A program made the position numbers and the translations under genes. The notes under the pieces are model-generated. The model was not told the DNA's origin and searched no databases. It was given only the letters and a program-made list of their open reading frames with translations. A DNA stretch of 43,442 nt from Marvinbryantia sp. (lineage in GTDB: Bacteria > Bacillota > Clostridia > Lachnospirales > Lachnospiraceae). Shown here one piece after another: positions 17,156 to 25,915 of the stretch; position 1 is the stretch's first letter, and every line of letters starts with the position of its first letter. The stretch covers positions 1-43,442 of the forward strand of contig JAEDFS010000013.1 in NCBI GenBank assembly GCA_016297895.1, given 5' to 3'.

Positions 17156-17689
17156 TTAAAACATAGGCGGCGTGGTGATCCACAGGATCCTGGCATCGCT
17201 GCTGCCGTGATTATACAGGTAATGGCTTTTCTTTCCCTCCAGATAAAAAGTTTCCTGGGCTTTCAGCTTATATCTTTTATTTCCGCAGACCAGAGTCACT
17301 GTCCCCTTCAGTACATAACCAAACTCTTCTCCCCGGTATGCTATCATCTCCTGGCTTTTTTTATGGGGATGAAGAGTCAGAAGAATCGGCTCCATTTCAT
17401 TCTTCTGAGCATTGGGGATCACCCATTCAATGGTGTAGTCTTCCTGTTCATCCACGAAAAAATCCTGAGTGGAAAATACCACCTGTTCCTCCGGCTCCTC
17501 CCGGAAAAATTCCGACAGATTGCTGCCAAGTGCCTCCAGAATATCCTCCAGTGTCGCAATACTGGGTGTGGTCAGATTTCTCTCCACCTGAGATAAAAAG
17601 CCCTTTGTCAGTTCGCTCCTGGAAGCCAGATCATCCAGTGTCAGATCATTTTGCAGTCGAAGCTCTTTCAGCTTCTTGCCGATGTCCAC
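17156..17689 (-). CDS. Cupin-containing XRE regulator of the pot operon
   Basis: A 177-residue protein with an N-terminal Cro/C1 helix-turn-helix (LTLDDLASRSELTKGFLSQVE, about residues 17-37) and a C-terminal cupin barrel (EFGYVLKGTVTLVCGNKRYKL and EGKKSHYLYNHG). This architecture is shared with PuuR-type regulators of putrescine use. Its place as first gene of potABCD, 20 bases before potA, suggests it senses polyamines and controls the operon. Start is taken at GTG five bases after AGGGGTG; an ATG eight codons upstream has no ribosome binding site. The sensing role is inference from context. Confidence 0.9.
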   Translation of the reverse strand: MDIGKKLKELRLQNDLTLDDLASRSELTKGFLSQVERNLTTPSIATLEDILEALGSNLSEFFREEPEEQVVFSTQDFFVDEQEDYTIEWVIPNAQKNEMEPILLTLHPHKKSQEMIAYRGEEFGYVLKGTVTLVCGNKRYKLKAQETFYLEGKKSHYLYNHGSSDARILWITTPPMF

Positions 17690-17750
17690 ATTCTCACCCC
17701 TTTTGTTTTCCAATACTATACTTTTTATTTAAAATTACCGAACAAATTTT

Positions 17751-17778
17751 ATTATACATGGTTCTGCAGATTTTGCAA
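17751..17778 (-). promoter_or_regulatory. Promoter of the regulator-pot operon
   Basis: On the minus strand TTGCAA (17773-17778) and a perfect TATAAT (17751-17756) are spaced by 16 bases. It lies about 60 bases before the regulator start in an A+T-rich gap. Confidence 0.65.
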
Positions 17779-17817
17779 CATATTTCGAAAAAAACCTTGT
17801 TATGGTGTCGTATTTTC

Positions 17818-20800
17818 TCAGCTGATCTGCCACCGGACATGGCTTCCGTTCTCATCTTTGGTGACCAGAAGATGGTCCTCCATCTCCTGTTTCAATTCCG
17901 TCACATGGGAAATGATCCCGATCATTCTGGATCCGTCTGCCATCTGCCGCAGGACCTTCACAGCCTGATTTCTGGCATGGTCATCCAGGGATCCAAATCC
18001 CTCGTCAATGAACATCACATCCAGATTCACGGAAGCGGAGCTCTCCCGGATCTGATCTGCCATTCCCAGGGCCAGAGAAAGTGCGGCCATAAAGGATTCT
18101 CCACCGGAAAGTGTCCGGACCTCCCGTTCCCTTCCGGTTACCGTGGAATACACCATCAGGTCCAGCCCGCGGTTTTTCCCTTCTCCCGCCTCTTCCTCTC
18201 CGATCAGCCGAAGCTCAAACTGTCCTGCAGACATCTCCTGAAAGCGGAGATTGGCTGCATAGAGAATTCTCTGGAGATAATACCGCTGCACAAAGGTCTC
18301 GATGTCCATACGGGCCCCGGACACTTTACCGGCAAGCCTGTTATGCAGACTGTCCAGTCTCGTATATTCCCGGGTGATCCTGCTTCTCTCTTCCATTTTC
18401 GGCATCAAAGCACAATAGACATTGTCATTGATCCGAAGCCATTCTTTCACCTGATCCAACTCTGTCTGCAGGTTCTGCAGCCTTTCTTCCGCTGCATTTC
18501 TGTCTGCCTGAAGACTTTCCAGATCCGGTTTTACCCGACCCCGGATCGTTTTTTCCGCAGCCTCATATGCCCCTTTGGAAGCAGCTTTCTTCCTGTCATA
18601 TTCACGGATCCGCTCCTGCAGTTTTTCTGCATCGGACCGTTCATACTGTTCTGTCATCCCTTTCCATTCCGGTTCGGACTGCATCTTTTCCTTCAGAAGA
18701 GCCTCATATTCTTTTCTCCTCTTTTGAAGTTCCTCACATCTGCCCGGAAGTTCCCGCTGATATTCCGCAATCAGGGCTTCCCCGCGCTCTTTTTCCGTCT
18801 TTGCTTCCAGAGTAGCATGATATGCCGCCCGGTAAGCGTTGTCCTGACTCCGCTTTATTTCCTGCGCTTCCTGCAGTGCTTTTTCTGCATCCTCTCGGGA
18901 AGGATAATCACGCTGCTCCTTCAGGCTTTCCAGCAGGGTCCGGCATTGTGCCAGCGCCGTTTTCGCCTCCACATACTTTCTCTCTGCCGCTTCTGAAGCT
19001 CCTTTTAAACGTTCCTTCCTGTCCTCGGCGTTTTTCAAAGACTTTCGGACATCGGCCAACAGTCTGGCACGTTCGACAATATTTCTGCCTTCCTGTTTCA
19101 GTTCTTCCCGCCATTGATCCATGATCTTTTCTGCTTCTTCAGGCAAAGCCTCTGACGAAATATGAATACCGGCCTTTTCCATACGACTCCACAATCTGTT
19201 TTTCGTATCGCAGACATTCCCCTTTTTCTCCTCCAGAAGCTGGACTGCCGCAGCTGCCTCTGCGGAACGTTTTGTCTGTTCCTGCTGCAGCTTTGCCACC
19301 TCTTTTGCAGCGTCATCCAGTTCCCCACGTGTCAGTGTCTGATGCTCTTCCTTAAGGACTGCAGGAGCAGGATGTTCCAGGGAACCGCAGACCGGACAGG
19401 GCTGTCCCGGCATCAGTTTCTCCCTTGCCAGAAATCCCGCCTGCGCATCCAGAAATGCAGTCTGCATGTGTACATATTCTGCATTTCCTTCTGCAAACCG
19501 GTCTCTGGCCTGCCCGTAAAGCTTCTGCGTCTTCTCCACTCTTCGTTTTTGCTCTTCCATGCTTTTTTGCATGCTTCGTAAGCTATCCAGTTCCTCGGCA
19601 AGCTTCTCCGCTTCTTCCTGCCTTCTCTGAAAACGTTCCAGGAGCAGTTCTGCGTCTTTTAACTCTTCCTCCTGTCCCCGCCACTGCTGCACCTGTTCTT
19701 CAAAATCTTTCAGAGTCTTCTTTGCCGCCCCGGCATTTTCTTCGGTCTCTCTCACCTCCGACTGTTTCTTTTCAAAAGCCTTCTGTGCCTCTTCTATCTT
19801 TCCCAGCGTCTCCAGAGCCTTTGTCACCCGTTCCGAAACCTGCGTGCAGGTTTGAAGCGCACGATCCCGCTGCTCTTTTAACACTTTTTCCCGGACCTCC
19901 TCTTTTTCCAGACGCTCATTTCGTCCCGGCAAAGCCTCCTGCTGCTCTTTGAGCTTCTTTTTGGTATCCTCCGTCTCTCTTTCGGCATCCAGCAGTCTAT
20001 CATACAACGTTTTTAATTCATACGACTCCCGGATTTTTCGGGACAGTCTTTCCGCTTTTTCTCTCTTCTCTTTTTGCTCTTCACATTCTGCCAGCTCTCT
20101 TCCGGCTTTCTCCAACTGTTCATAAGCCCTGAGCAGACTCAGGGCTTCCGTACAGGCATCCCGTTTTTCATCCCGCTCCCTGCCGGCTTTTTCCCAGTCT
20201 TTTTGAAAAATTTCCTTCTTCTCCTCCATTCTGTCACAGAACGCTTTCAGAGTTTCCAGAAGTGCTTCCATGTCCGTCACACTCAGACGTTCTGATAAGA
20301 GGATCCTCCGTTTCAGCTCCAGTATCTGCTCCGTCTGCTCTGTTTCCGGAACCGTCACATGTCCCACTTCCGCCTGACATGCCATTCGGATCTGCGTAAT
20401 CTCAGATGCCTTATTCTTCTTTCGCTGTCCCAATTCCTCTACGATTCTCTGAAACTGCTCCGTATGGAACAGTTTTCGAAAGATCATCTTTTTGCTGTCT
20501 GATTTCGCCCGGAGCAATTCCATGAATTCTCCCTGAGCGATCATGACCACCTGCATAAACTGTTCCTTGGTCAGTCCCACGATCTCTTCCAGCTTTTTGT
20601 CTGTCTCTTTCTGGTTCTGGGAGTACTCGGATCCATCCGGCATCAGAAGGGATACCGTCTCCTTTTCCTCTTTCACTCCTGTCCCCTTTTTCAGAGGCCG
20701 GATATGCCTTGGAACCCGCCGGACGGTGTAGAGTGCTTCTTCTCCTCCCTCATTTTCCTGAAAAATCAGTTCTACAAAAGGCGGAACCTCATAATCCATA

Positions 20801-21012
20801 TACTGGCTCTGAAGCTCCGTTCCATCCTTTCGGTTCATCCCTGAACTGGCCTCCCCGTAAAGGGCAAAAACAATGGCATCAAAAATCGTCGTCTTTCCGG
20901 ATCCGGTATCTCCGGTAATCAGGAACAGATTCTGGTTCGGCTCTGTAAAATCGATCACCGTTTTCTTTCCATAGGAACCAAAGGCCTGCATCGTCAATTT
21001 CAAGGGTTTCAT
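17818..21012 (-). CDS. sbcC: Exonuclease subunit SbcC (Rad50-like ATPase)
   Basis: The 1064-residue SMC-like partner of SbcD; the complex opens hairpins and processes protein-blocked or broken DNA ends. N-terminal Walker A is GDTGSGKTT (34-42). Long coiled coils flank a zinc hook CPVC at 539-542, and the C terminus has the ABC signature LSGGESFMAALSLALG, Walker B LDVMFIDEGFGSLD and a closing IISHVTELKQ segment. Its ATG follows the sbcD stop by one base. It is the last gene of a long minus-strand run, and no convincing terminator is visible before the pot promoter. Confidence 0.96.
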   Translation of the reverse strand: MKPLKLTMQAFGSYGKKTVIDFTEPNQNLFLITGDTGSGKTTIFDAIVFALYGEASSGMNRKDGTELQSQYMDYEVPPFVELIFQENEGGEEALYTVRRVPRHIRPLKKGTGVKEEKETVSLLMPDGSEYSQNQKETDKKLEEIVGLTKEQFMQVVMIAQGEFMELLRAKSDSKKMIFRKLFHTEQFQRIVEELGQRKKNKASEITQIRMACQAEVGHVTVPETEQTEQILELKRRILLSERLSVTDMEALLETLKAFCDRMEEKKEIFQKDWEKAGRERDEKRDACTEALSLLRAYEQLEKAGRELAECEEQKEKREKAERLSRKIRESYELKTLYDRLLDAERETEDTKKKLKEQQEALPGRNERLEKEEVREKVLKEQRDRALQTCTQVSERVTKALETLGKIEEAQKAFEKKQSEVRETEENAGAAKKTLKDFEEQVQQWRGQEEELKDAELLLERFQRRQEEAEKLAEELDSLRSMQKSMEEQKRRVEKTQKLYGQARDRFAEGNAEYVHMQTAFLDAQAGFLAREKLMPGQPCPVCGSLEHPAPAVLKEEHQTLTRGELDDAAKEVAKLQQEQTKRSAEAAAAVQLLEEKKGNVCDTKNRLWSRMEKAGIHISSEALPEEAEKIMDQWREELKQEGRNIVERARLLADVRKSLKNAEDRKERLKGASEAAERKYVEAKTALAQCRTLLESLKEQRDYPSREDAEKALQEAQEIKRSQDNAYRAAYHATLEAKTEKERGEALIAEYQRELPGRCEELQKRRKEYEALLKEKMQSEPEWKGMTEQYERSDAEKLQERIREYDRKKAASKGAYEAAEKTIRGRVKPDLESLQADRNAAEERLQNLQTELDQVKEWLRINDNVYCALMPKMEERSRITREYTRLDSLHNRLAGKVSGARMDIETFVQRYYLQRILYAANLRFQEMSAGQFELRLIGEEEAGEGKNRGLDLMVYSTVTGREREVRTLSGGESFMAALSLALGMADQIRESSASVNLDVMFIDEGFGSLDDHARNQAVKVLRQMADGSRMIGIISHVTELKQEMEDHLLVTKDENGSHVRWQIS

Positions 21013-21013
21013 G

Positions 21014-22162
21014 CTACGATACCTCCTGCACAGAATTGATTACATCCCGAAGAAGCTCCTGCTCCTCCTCATCCGGTTCTCCCAAGAATGACATACACAG
21101 CTGAAACGTATCCAGTTTCTCTTCTGCTGTCACATTTCTCTGATACTGCGGTCCTCGATACCCTTCTCTTCGGATCTCCAGAAGATTGGGAAAGGCATTT
21201 CTGATCCGGTCCTGCATATCAAACACATCCAGATCCATCCTGTCTGTCAGAATCACTGTTGTGTAATCATTGCATGCTTCAGAAAGCACTTCCTCCAGCG
21301 TTCCTTTCACGATCCGGACCTGTCGAAGAGGCGTAAGAGGAAGAACTTTCACAGTAATCTTACCCTTCTCCCCCATTTCCACCATAAGGATCCCCTTCTG
21401 CTGCCCTGCTTCACTGACCGAGCAGGCCAGAGGTGTACCGCAGTATCGATACCGCTCACTTCCCACCTTCATGGGTTTGTGGATATGACCAAGGGCCGCA
21501 TAATCGAACAGCTCCAGTATATCCGCCTTCACCTCATCGATATTTCCCACAGTGCGGATCTCCGAATCCATCCGTTCCACCTTCTCCGGATCTGCCCCCG
21601 CAGGAAGATAAAACTGATGGCTTACCAGTACATTTCGATCCTCTTTCACGATCTGCTCCCCACCGATCATCCTTTGAATGGTATCGTTGTAAGAAAGGGA
21701 ACCGCCCTCTTCATCGGTTCCCAGAATCATTCTGACCATAGATGGCCGGACAAAAGGGAGCAGGTAAAAATGTACCCTGCCCCATTCATCCACCATTGTC
21801 ACTTTCTCTATCTGCTCCCCCGGAAACTGCGGCGGCAGACCGATCATGTGAAGCTTCTGTTTTTCCAGCACACTTCGAAATGCGTTTACACGGGCTCCGC
21901 TGTCATGATTTCCACTGATCATCATGATCTCCGCCTCCGGAACCGCCTCCACCAGTCCGCTGACAAAGCTGTCGAAAAGCTTCACCGCCTCCGCTGACGG
22001 GATGGCTTTGTCATAGATATCTCCGGCAATGACCACCGCATCCGGCTTCTCCCTTCCAGCAGCTTCCGTGATCTGCCGTAAAATATACTCCTGATCTTCC
22101 ATCAGATCCCGATTCATAAGCCTCAGTCCAATGTGCAGATCAGACAAATGAAAAAATTTCAT
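21014..22162 (-). CDS. sbcD: Exonuclease subunit SbcD (Mre11-like nuclease)
   Basis: A 382-residue calcineurin-like phosphoesterase, the nuclease subunit of SbcCD. Two-metal motifs are in order: DLHIG (D8, H10), GDIYD (47-51), GNHD (84-87) and a later GHIHKP. The C-terminal part carries the capping domain and the region that docks onto SbcC. It starts 24 bases after the HD-GYP gene stop and one base separates it from sbcC. Because these genes sit so close to the upstream rhomboid and HD-GYP genes, sbcDC is likely expressed at least partly from an upstream promoter. Confidence 0.96.
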   Translation of the reverse strand: MKFFHLSDLHIGLRLMNRDLMEDQEYILRQITEAAGREKPDAVVIAGDIYDKAIPSAEAVKLFDSFVSGLVEAVPEAEIMMISGNHDSGARVNAFRSVLEKQKLHMIGLPPQFPGEQIEKVTMVDEWGRVHFYLLPFVRPSMVRMILGTDEEGGSLSYNDTIQRMIGGEQIVKEDRNVLVSHQFYLPAGADPEKVERMDSEIRTVGNIDEVKADILELFDYAALGHIHKPMKVGSERYRYCGTPLACSVSEAGQQKGILMVEMGEKGKITVKVLPLTPLRQVRIVKGTLEEVLSEACNDYTTVILTDRMDLDVFDMQDRIRNAFPNLLEIRREGYRGPQYQRNVTAEEKLDTFQLCMSFLGEPDEEEQELLRDVINSVQEVS

Positions 22163-22186
22163 GCCTGCTTCCTCCTGCTCTCCCGT

Positions 22187-23500
22187 CTACATTCCCCGTC
22201 GATAGATCTCCTCGATTTTCTCCCGATCCATCATAAATGCATCCACAATATCCGGATCAAAATCCGTCCCCCGTCCGTTTTCGATAATACGGTAACATTC
22301 TTCCAGGGGCATTGCATCCCGGTAACAGCGTTTTGCTGACACCGCATCAAATACATCGGCCACTGCCATGATACGGGCGCACAGAGGGATCTTTGTCCCG
22401 GAAAGGCCCTCCGGATACCCTTTTCCATTCCATTTTTCATGATGGTACATGGCAACCTTATATGCCATGCTCTCATAATCTCCATCAAATAAATGACCGA
22501 ATGTATTCTGAATAATTCTTCCTCCGATCACCGGATGTTCTTTCATCTTTTCAAATTCCTCCGGGGTCAGTTTCCCCGGCTTCTGCAAAATCGCATCGGG
22601 GATCCCGATCTTTCCGATATCATGCATAGGCGCAGACTGCACCAGTTTATTCAGATAATCTCTGGAGATCCGATCCCTGTATGCTTTATTTTTCCTCAGA
22701 TTTTGAGCAATCAACAGAGCATATGCAGAAGACCTCCTGATATGGCCGCCCGTATTGTCATCCTTATTCTCCACCAGCGTGGCAAAGCCCATCACCATCT
22801 CATGCTGATAGTGCTCCAGACCGTGAATTGCAGGATTTTCCATATTCAGGTAAATACTGATCGTCACCATCGTTGCCGCAATACAGGAAACCAGAGCCTC
22901 CGGGAACACGATCTGCATGCACATGATGATCAGAATAAATACCAGCGTTGTTGCCAGACCTCTTCTTTTATGCCGGGATATGTAACGGTGTTTTACAACG
23001 ATCATTGCCACAGTAAGAACACAGTAGATCACGATGCTGACAAAGCATACATGAACGGCTGTTCCCATGGAATAATTCGTATATTTTCCCTCTATAAACT
23101 TCAGCTGCGGCAAAAAGTATACCGTCAGACAGATGGACAGCATACTTGGAAGCAGACAGGCAGCCTTGATCCATTTCTTTTTCGGGATCCCCACGGTTAC
23201 AGATACCCAGTACCAGAATAACAGTGTCACATAAATCTCATAGGACACAAACATTCCCAAATGGGCAACAAGATTCACCCAGCGCGGAACCTGATCCAGG
23301 AAATTCACCGTACAGGCCGTCATTCCGTCAAAAATAAGCGCAACCTCCGACACGATAAAAAACCAGTCAAAAATACGATTGCAGTTTGACTTTTCTGTGA
23401 GCCTGTTCATCTGATTTCCTTCCCGGATAAACTGGATCCCCACGTATGCCAGAATCAGCAGACACACGATCTGTGTCTTACACCATTGTAATACGATCAT
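22187..23500 (-). CDS. Membrane HD-GYP protein (putative c-di-GMP phosphodiesterase)
   Basis: A 437-residue protein with about seven hydrophobic helices up to residue 220 and a C-terminal HD-GYP domain. The domain shows GGHIRR (251-256), HDIGKIGIPD (293-302), HHEKWNGKGYP (353-363) and ADVFDA (381-386), all the metal and GYP residues of active enzymes. HD-GYP proteins hydrolyse cyclic di-GMP and, in some cases, cGAMP. The membrane part may sense a ligand. No GGDEF cyclase lies in the window. The ATG overlaps the stop of the rhomboid gene (ATGA) and has GGGAGG five bases upstream. Its linkage to rhomboid and sbcDC is unusual and unexplained. Confidence 0.92.
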   Translation of the reverse strand: MIVLQWCKTQIVCLLILAYVGIQFIREGNQMNRLTEKSNCNRIFDWFFIVSEVALIFDGMTACTVNFLDQVPRWVNLVAHLGMFVSYEIYVTLLFWYWVSVTVGIPKKKWIKAACLLPSMLSICLTVYFLPQLKFIEGKYTNYSMGTAVHVCFVSIVIYCVLTVAMIVVKHRYISRHKRRGLATTLVFILIIMCMQIVFPEALVSCIAATMVTISIYLNMENPAIHGLEHYQHEMVMGFATLVENKDDNTGGHIRRSSAYALLIAQNLRKNKAYRDRISRDYLNKLVQSAPMHDIGKIGIPDAILQKPGKLTPEEFEKMKEHPVIGGRIIQNTFGHLFDGDYESMAYKVAMYHHEKWNGKGYPEGLSGTKIPLCARIMAVADVFDAVSAKRCYRDAMPLEECYRIIENGRGTDFDPDIVDAFMMDREKIEEIYRRGM

Positions 23501-24087
23501 ATACTCCTCCCATATCTTCCGGTATTTTTATTCAAGCCATATCCCAGCAGAGCTCCCACTGCACCTCCCACGATATGAGCCATATTGGAAATATCATCCG
23601 TCACCGTGATTGCTTCGTAAACCTGCTGCCCGATAAAGATCACCGCAACAAGAAGAAATGTCAGCGGAATTTCTCCTTCTTTAAAACCGGTAAAAGAAGC
23701 CAGAACAATAAAGGCGAATACCACCCCGCTTGCTCCGCACAGACCCACATTCCAGAAAAACAGGTAATTGACCAGTGCGGTGATCACCGCCGTAAATCCA
23801 ATGATCTGTATCAGTTCCTTAGAACCATACTTTTCTTCCAGCATCGGTCCCAACAGCAACAGGTAAGATGCATTTCCAATAAAATGGCTCCATCCGGCAT
23901 GTCCGAAAATGTGTGTAAAAAACCGGGCATACGTCATAGGATTCGTCAAAGACGAATGATACGTCATAAAAAACAGTTCTGTGCTCCTGCCTTTGGTGAT
24001 CTCACCCAACAAGGTCGCAATCAGGCACAAAAGCACAAACATCAGCACCACCGGTGCATTCCATGTGATCTTCAGTTTTCTTTTCAC
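23497..24087 (-). CDS. Rhomboid family intramembrane serine protease
   Basis: A 196-residue six-helix membrane protein. The catalytic pair is visible: serine S120 in GASG (118-121) and histidine H171 in AHIVGGAVGALLGYG. The conserved HIFGHAGWSHFIGN segment (59-72) carries the family's HxxxN motif. No extra domains are present. Substrates of such proteases are single-pass membrane proteins and cannot be predicted. It probably starts at GTG, overlapping the TelA gene stop (GTGA), and its own stop overlaps the HD-GYP start, so all three are translated from one message. Confidence 0.93.
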   Translation of the reverse strand: MKRKLKITWNAPVVLMFVLLCLIATLLGEITKGRSTELFFMTYHSSLTNPMTYARFFTHIFGHAGWSHFIGNASYLLLLGPMLEEKYGSKELIQIIGFTAVITALVNYLFFWNVGLCGASGVVFAFIVLASFTGFKEGEIPLTFLLVAVIFIGQQVYEAITVTDDISNMAHIVGGAVGALLGYGLNKNTGRYGRSI

Positions 24088-25274
24088 GATCTCGCCCCCG
24101 CTTCCAGAAGTGCCTGCTTCAGTTCATTTTCAATTCTGGCAAGCTCTGCCTGTGCCTCGCCCCGGCGTCTGCTTCCCTCTTCATGGATTCTTACCACTTC
24201 ATTGATGGAAGTGATAATGTCCTCATTGACTTTTTTCAGAGTCTCCACATCGACGATCGCCTTCTCCGAAGCCAGTGCCGCATCGATGGCTCCCTGTTTT
24301 AAGGTCTCTGCGTTTCTCCGGAACATTTCATTGGTCATATCGGTCACCGCACTCTGCGCATCCAGTGCCCTCCGACTGTGTTCGATTCCAAGCGCCAGAA
24401 CCATCTGATTTCTCCACAGGGGAATGGTATTAATGATATCGGAACGCAGCTTGTCTACCACTTCCTGGTCTGCATTCTGCAGCATACGGATCTGCGGCGC
24501 CATCTGGATCGACACCAGCCTGGTGGTCTCCAGGTCAAAGACTCTCTTTTCAAAACGTCTGCAGGCATCATCAAAATCCCGGTAATTCTGAATATCCAGC
24601 TGATCCCGGGTTATTTCCGCTCTGCTTCTTAATTCTTCCAGTCTGTTCTTTCTTGCATTTACCAGAGCCTTTTTTCCTGCAATGATATACATGGTAAGCT
24701 CTTTATAGAACTCCAGATTCATATCATACATCTGATCAAACACAAAGACATCCTTCGTCAGGACCTGCTGATGACGTTTAAGATCCTTTTCGATCTTCTG
24801 AATGCTCGTCTCCGCACTCTCATAGTTGGCGATCAGGTAGGTCACCTTTCTCTTTCCCTTCTGAAAAAGACACATCAGTCCCTTTTTTTCCGGAACAACG
24901 GTGCTGTCAATGGCTGCCCTCAGCTCATTAAGGCTGGTGCCCACATCGCCGAACTCTTTCGCCTTCACATTTCCGGTAATGGAAGAGGAAAACGCAGCGA
25001 TCCCCTTCTGGGCACCGGATCCGTAGGAATTCACCATTCTGACATCCGTCACATCGATCTGTTTTGCAAACTCCTCGATCTGCTTTTTCTCCTCTTCGGT
25101 GAGCATCGACTCTTCCGTAGACCCTGCACTCACTTCCTCACTTCCGAAAAGCTCCGCCGGTTCCATTCCCTTCATCTGGGGCTCCCCAAAGAAATCAGGA
25201 ATCTTTTTCTCTTCCGGATCCAGGGTAAGTGTCGGTGTCTTCACCTGTTCCATTCCTTCCTGTATCTCTGTCAT
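24084..25274 (-). CDS. TelA-like toxic anion resistance protein
   Basis: A 396-residue, largely helical cytoplasmic protein of the TelA/KlaA family. After an acidic, low-complexity N terminus of about 60 residues, the conserved core runs from the IDVTDVRMVNSYGSGAQKGI region to the end, with long coiled-coil stretches including VSIQMAPQIRMLQ and LALGIEHSRRALDAQ. The family was named for tellurite resistance on plasmids, but chromosomal copies have a poorly defined role in envelope stress or lantibiotic tolerance. It follows the XpaC gene by 20 bases, the pairing typical for this family. Confidence 0.93.
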   Translation of the reverse strand: MTEIQEGMEQVKTPTLTLDPEEKKIPDFFGEPQMKGMEPAELFGSEEVSAGSTEESMLTEEEKKQIEEFAKQIDVTDVRMVNSYGSGAQKGIAAFSSSITGNVKAKEFGDVGTSLNELRAAIDSTVVPEKKGLMCLFQKGKRKVTYLIANYESAETSIQKIEKDLKRHQQVLTKDVFVFDQMYDMNLEFYKELTMYIIAGKKALVNARKNRLEELRSRAEITRDQLDIQNYRDFDDACRRFEKRVFDLETTRLVSIQMAPQIRMLQNADQEVVDKLRSDIINTIPLWRNQMVLALGIEHSRRALDAQSAVTDMTNEMFRRNAETLKQGAIDAALASEKAIVDVETLKKVNEDIITSINEVVRIHEEGSRRRGEAQAELARIENELKQALLEAGARS

Positions 25275-25294
25275 CTCTCATTCTCCTCCCATTT

Positions 25295-25915
25295 TTACAT
25301 CCTGTATTTTTCATCCACATAGCCATCCTGGCTCATCATGGCATCCAGTGCTTTTGCCTTTGCTTTCACCTCAATGGAAGCAAATTTATAGATCTCTTCG
25401 ATCTTATCATTTACAGCATTCAGAAGCTTCCCTGCCGCCTGCAGTATCTCTCTCTCCGTCTCTTCCATGACACGTTCCCCCACCCCGATATCCCGGTATT
25501 CCAGATATGCGGCAGTAAGGTTCAACGCCTCAGGAATATAGTATTCGCTAAACTCATCCACATCTGCATGATATACATCCTCAAACTTTTTCATGGTCTC
25601 CTGAAGGACCGGCATCCTTTCAATCAGTTCCCGATAGATCTCTTCCATTTTCGCCGGCAGTTCACATGGAAGCAGCAATCTGCCTGCTTCCACATAGGCC
25701 GGTATGGTTCCTTTTTCCAGATATGCGTCAAAGGCTTCCGTATTCAGATGCGGCCGCACCGGTTTTGGCGGCTCCGCAAACACTTTTTCGGCCTGTGAAG
25801 GCTCTTCCAAAACTTTTGCAGTCTGCAAAGATTCTTCCAAAACTTCTGTGGTCTGCACAGACGCCTCAAGAAACCAGCGATCCTTTACCTCCTGCCAGAA
25901 TTTTGTATCGATCAT
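25295..25915 (-). CDS. XpaC-like protein (5-bromo-4-chloroindolyl phosphate hydrolysis family)
   Basis: A 206-residue protein whose C-terminal half (EYYIPEALNLTAAYLEYRDIG, the ETEREILQAAGKLLNAVNDKIEEIY helix, and a final AMMSQDGY) matches the XpaC family. The family name comes from a Bacillus screening phenotype and does not define a reaction. Members are usually encoded beside TelA, as here. Residues 21-50 are three imperfect ten-residue repeats of the pattern Q-[TA]-x-[EK]-V-[LF]-x-E (nucleotides 25766-25855), a likely flexible spacer. The usual N-terminal membrane helices are missing, so this is a short version. The ATG overlaps the stop of the AddB-like gene (ATGA). Confidence 0.82.
   Translation of the reverse strand: MIDTKFWQEVKDRWFLEASVQTTEVLEESLQTAKVLEEPSQAEKVFAEPPKPVRPHLNTEAFDAYLEKGTIPAYVEAGRLLLPCELPAKMEEIYRELIERMPVLQETMKKFEDVYHADVDEFSEYYIPEALNLTAAYLEYRDIGVGERVMEETEREILQAAGKLLNAVNDKIEEIYKFASIEVKAKAKALDAMMSQDGYVDEKYRM

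Noticed and set aside
17338..18996. A 552-codon plus-strand frame opposite the regulator and sbcC
   Set aside because: Composition is rich in Pro, Ser, His and Phe as expected for the antisense of a coiled-coil gene; it crosses two convincing genes.
24084..25915. TelA/XpaC genes as a plasmid-borne tellurite resistance determinant
   Set aside because: No other tellurite resistance genes, plasmid functions or mobile ends are nearby; the pair is common on chromosomes.
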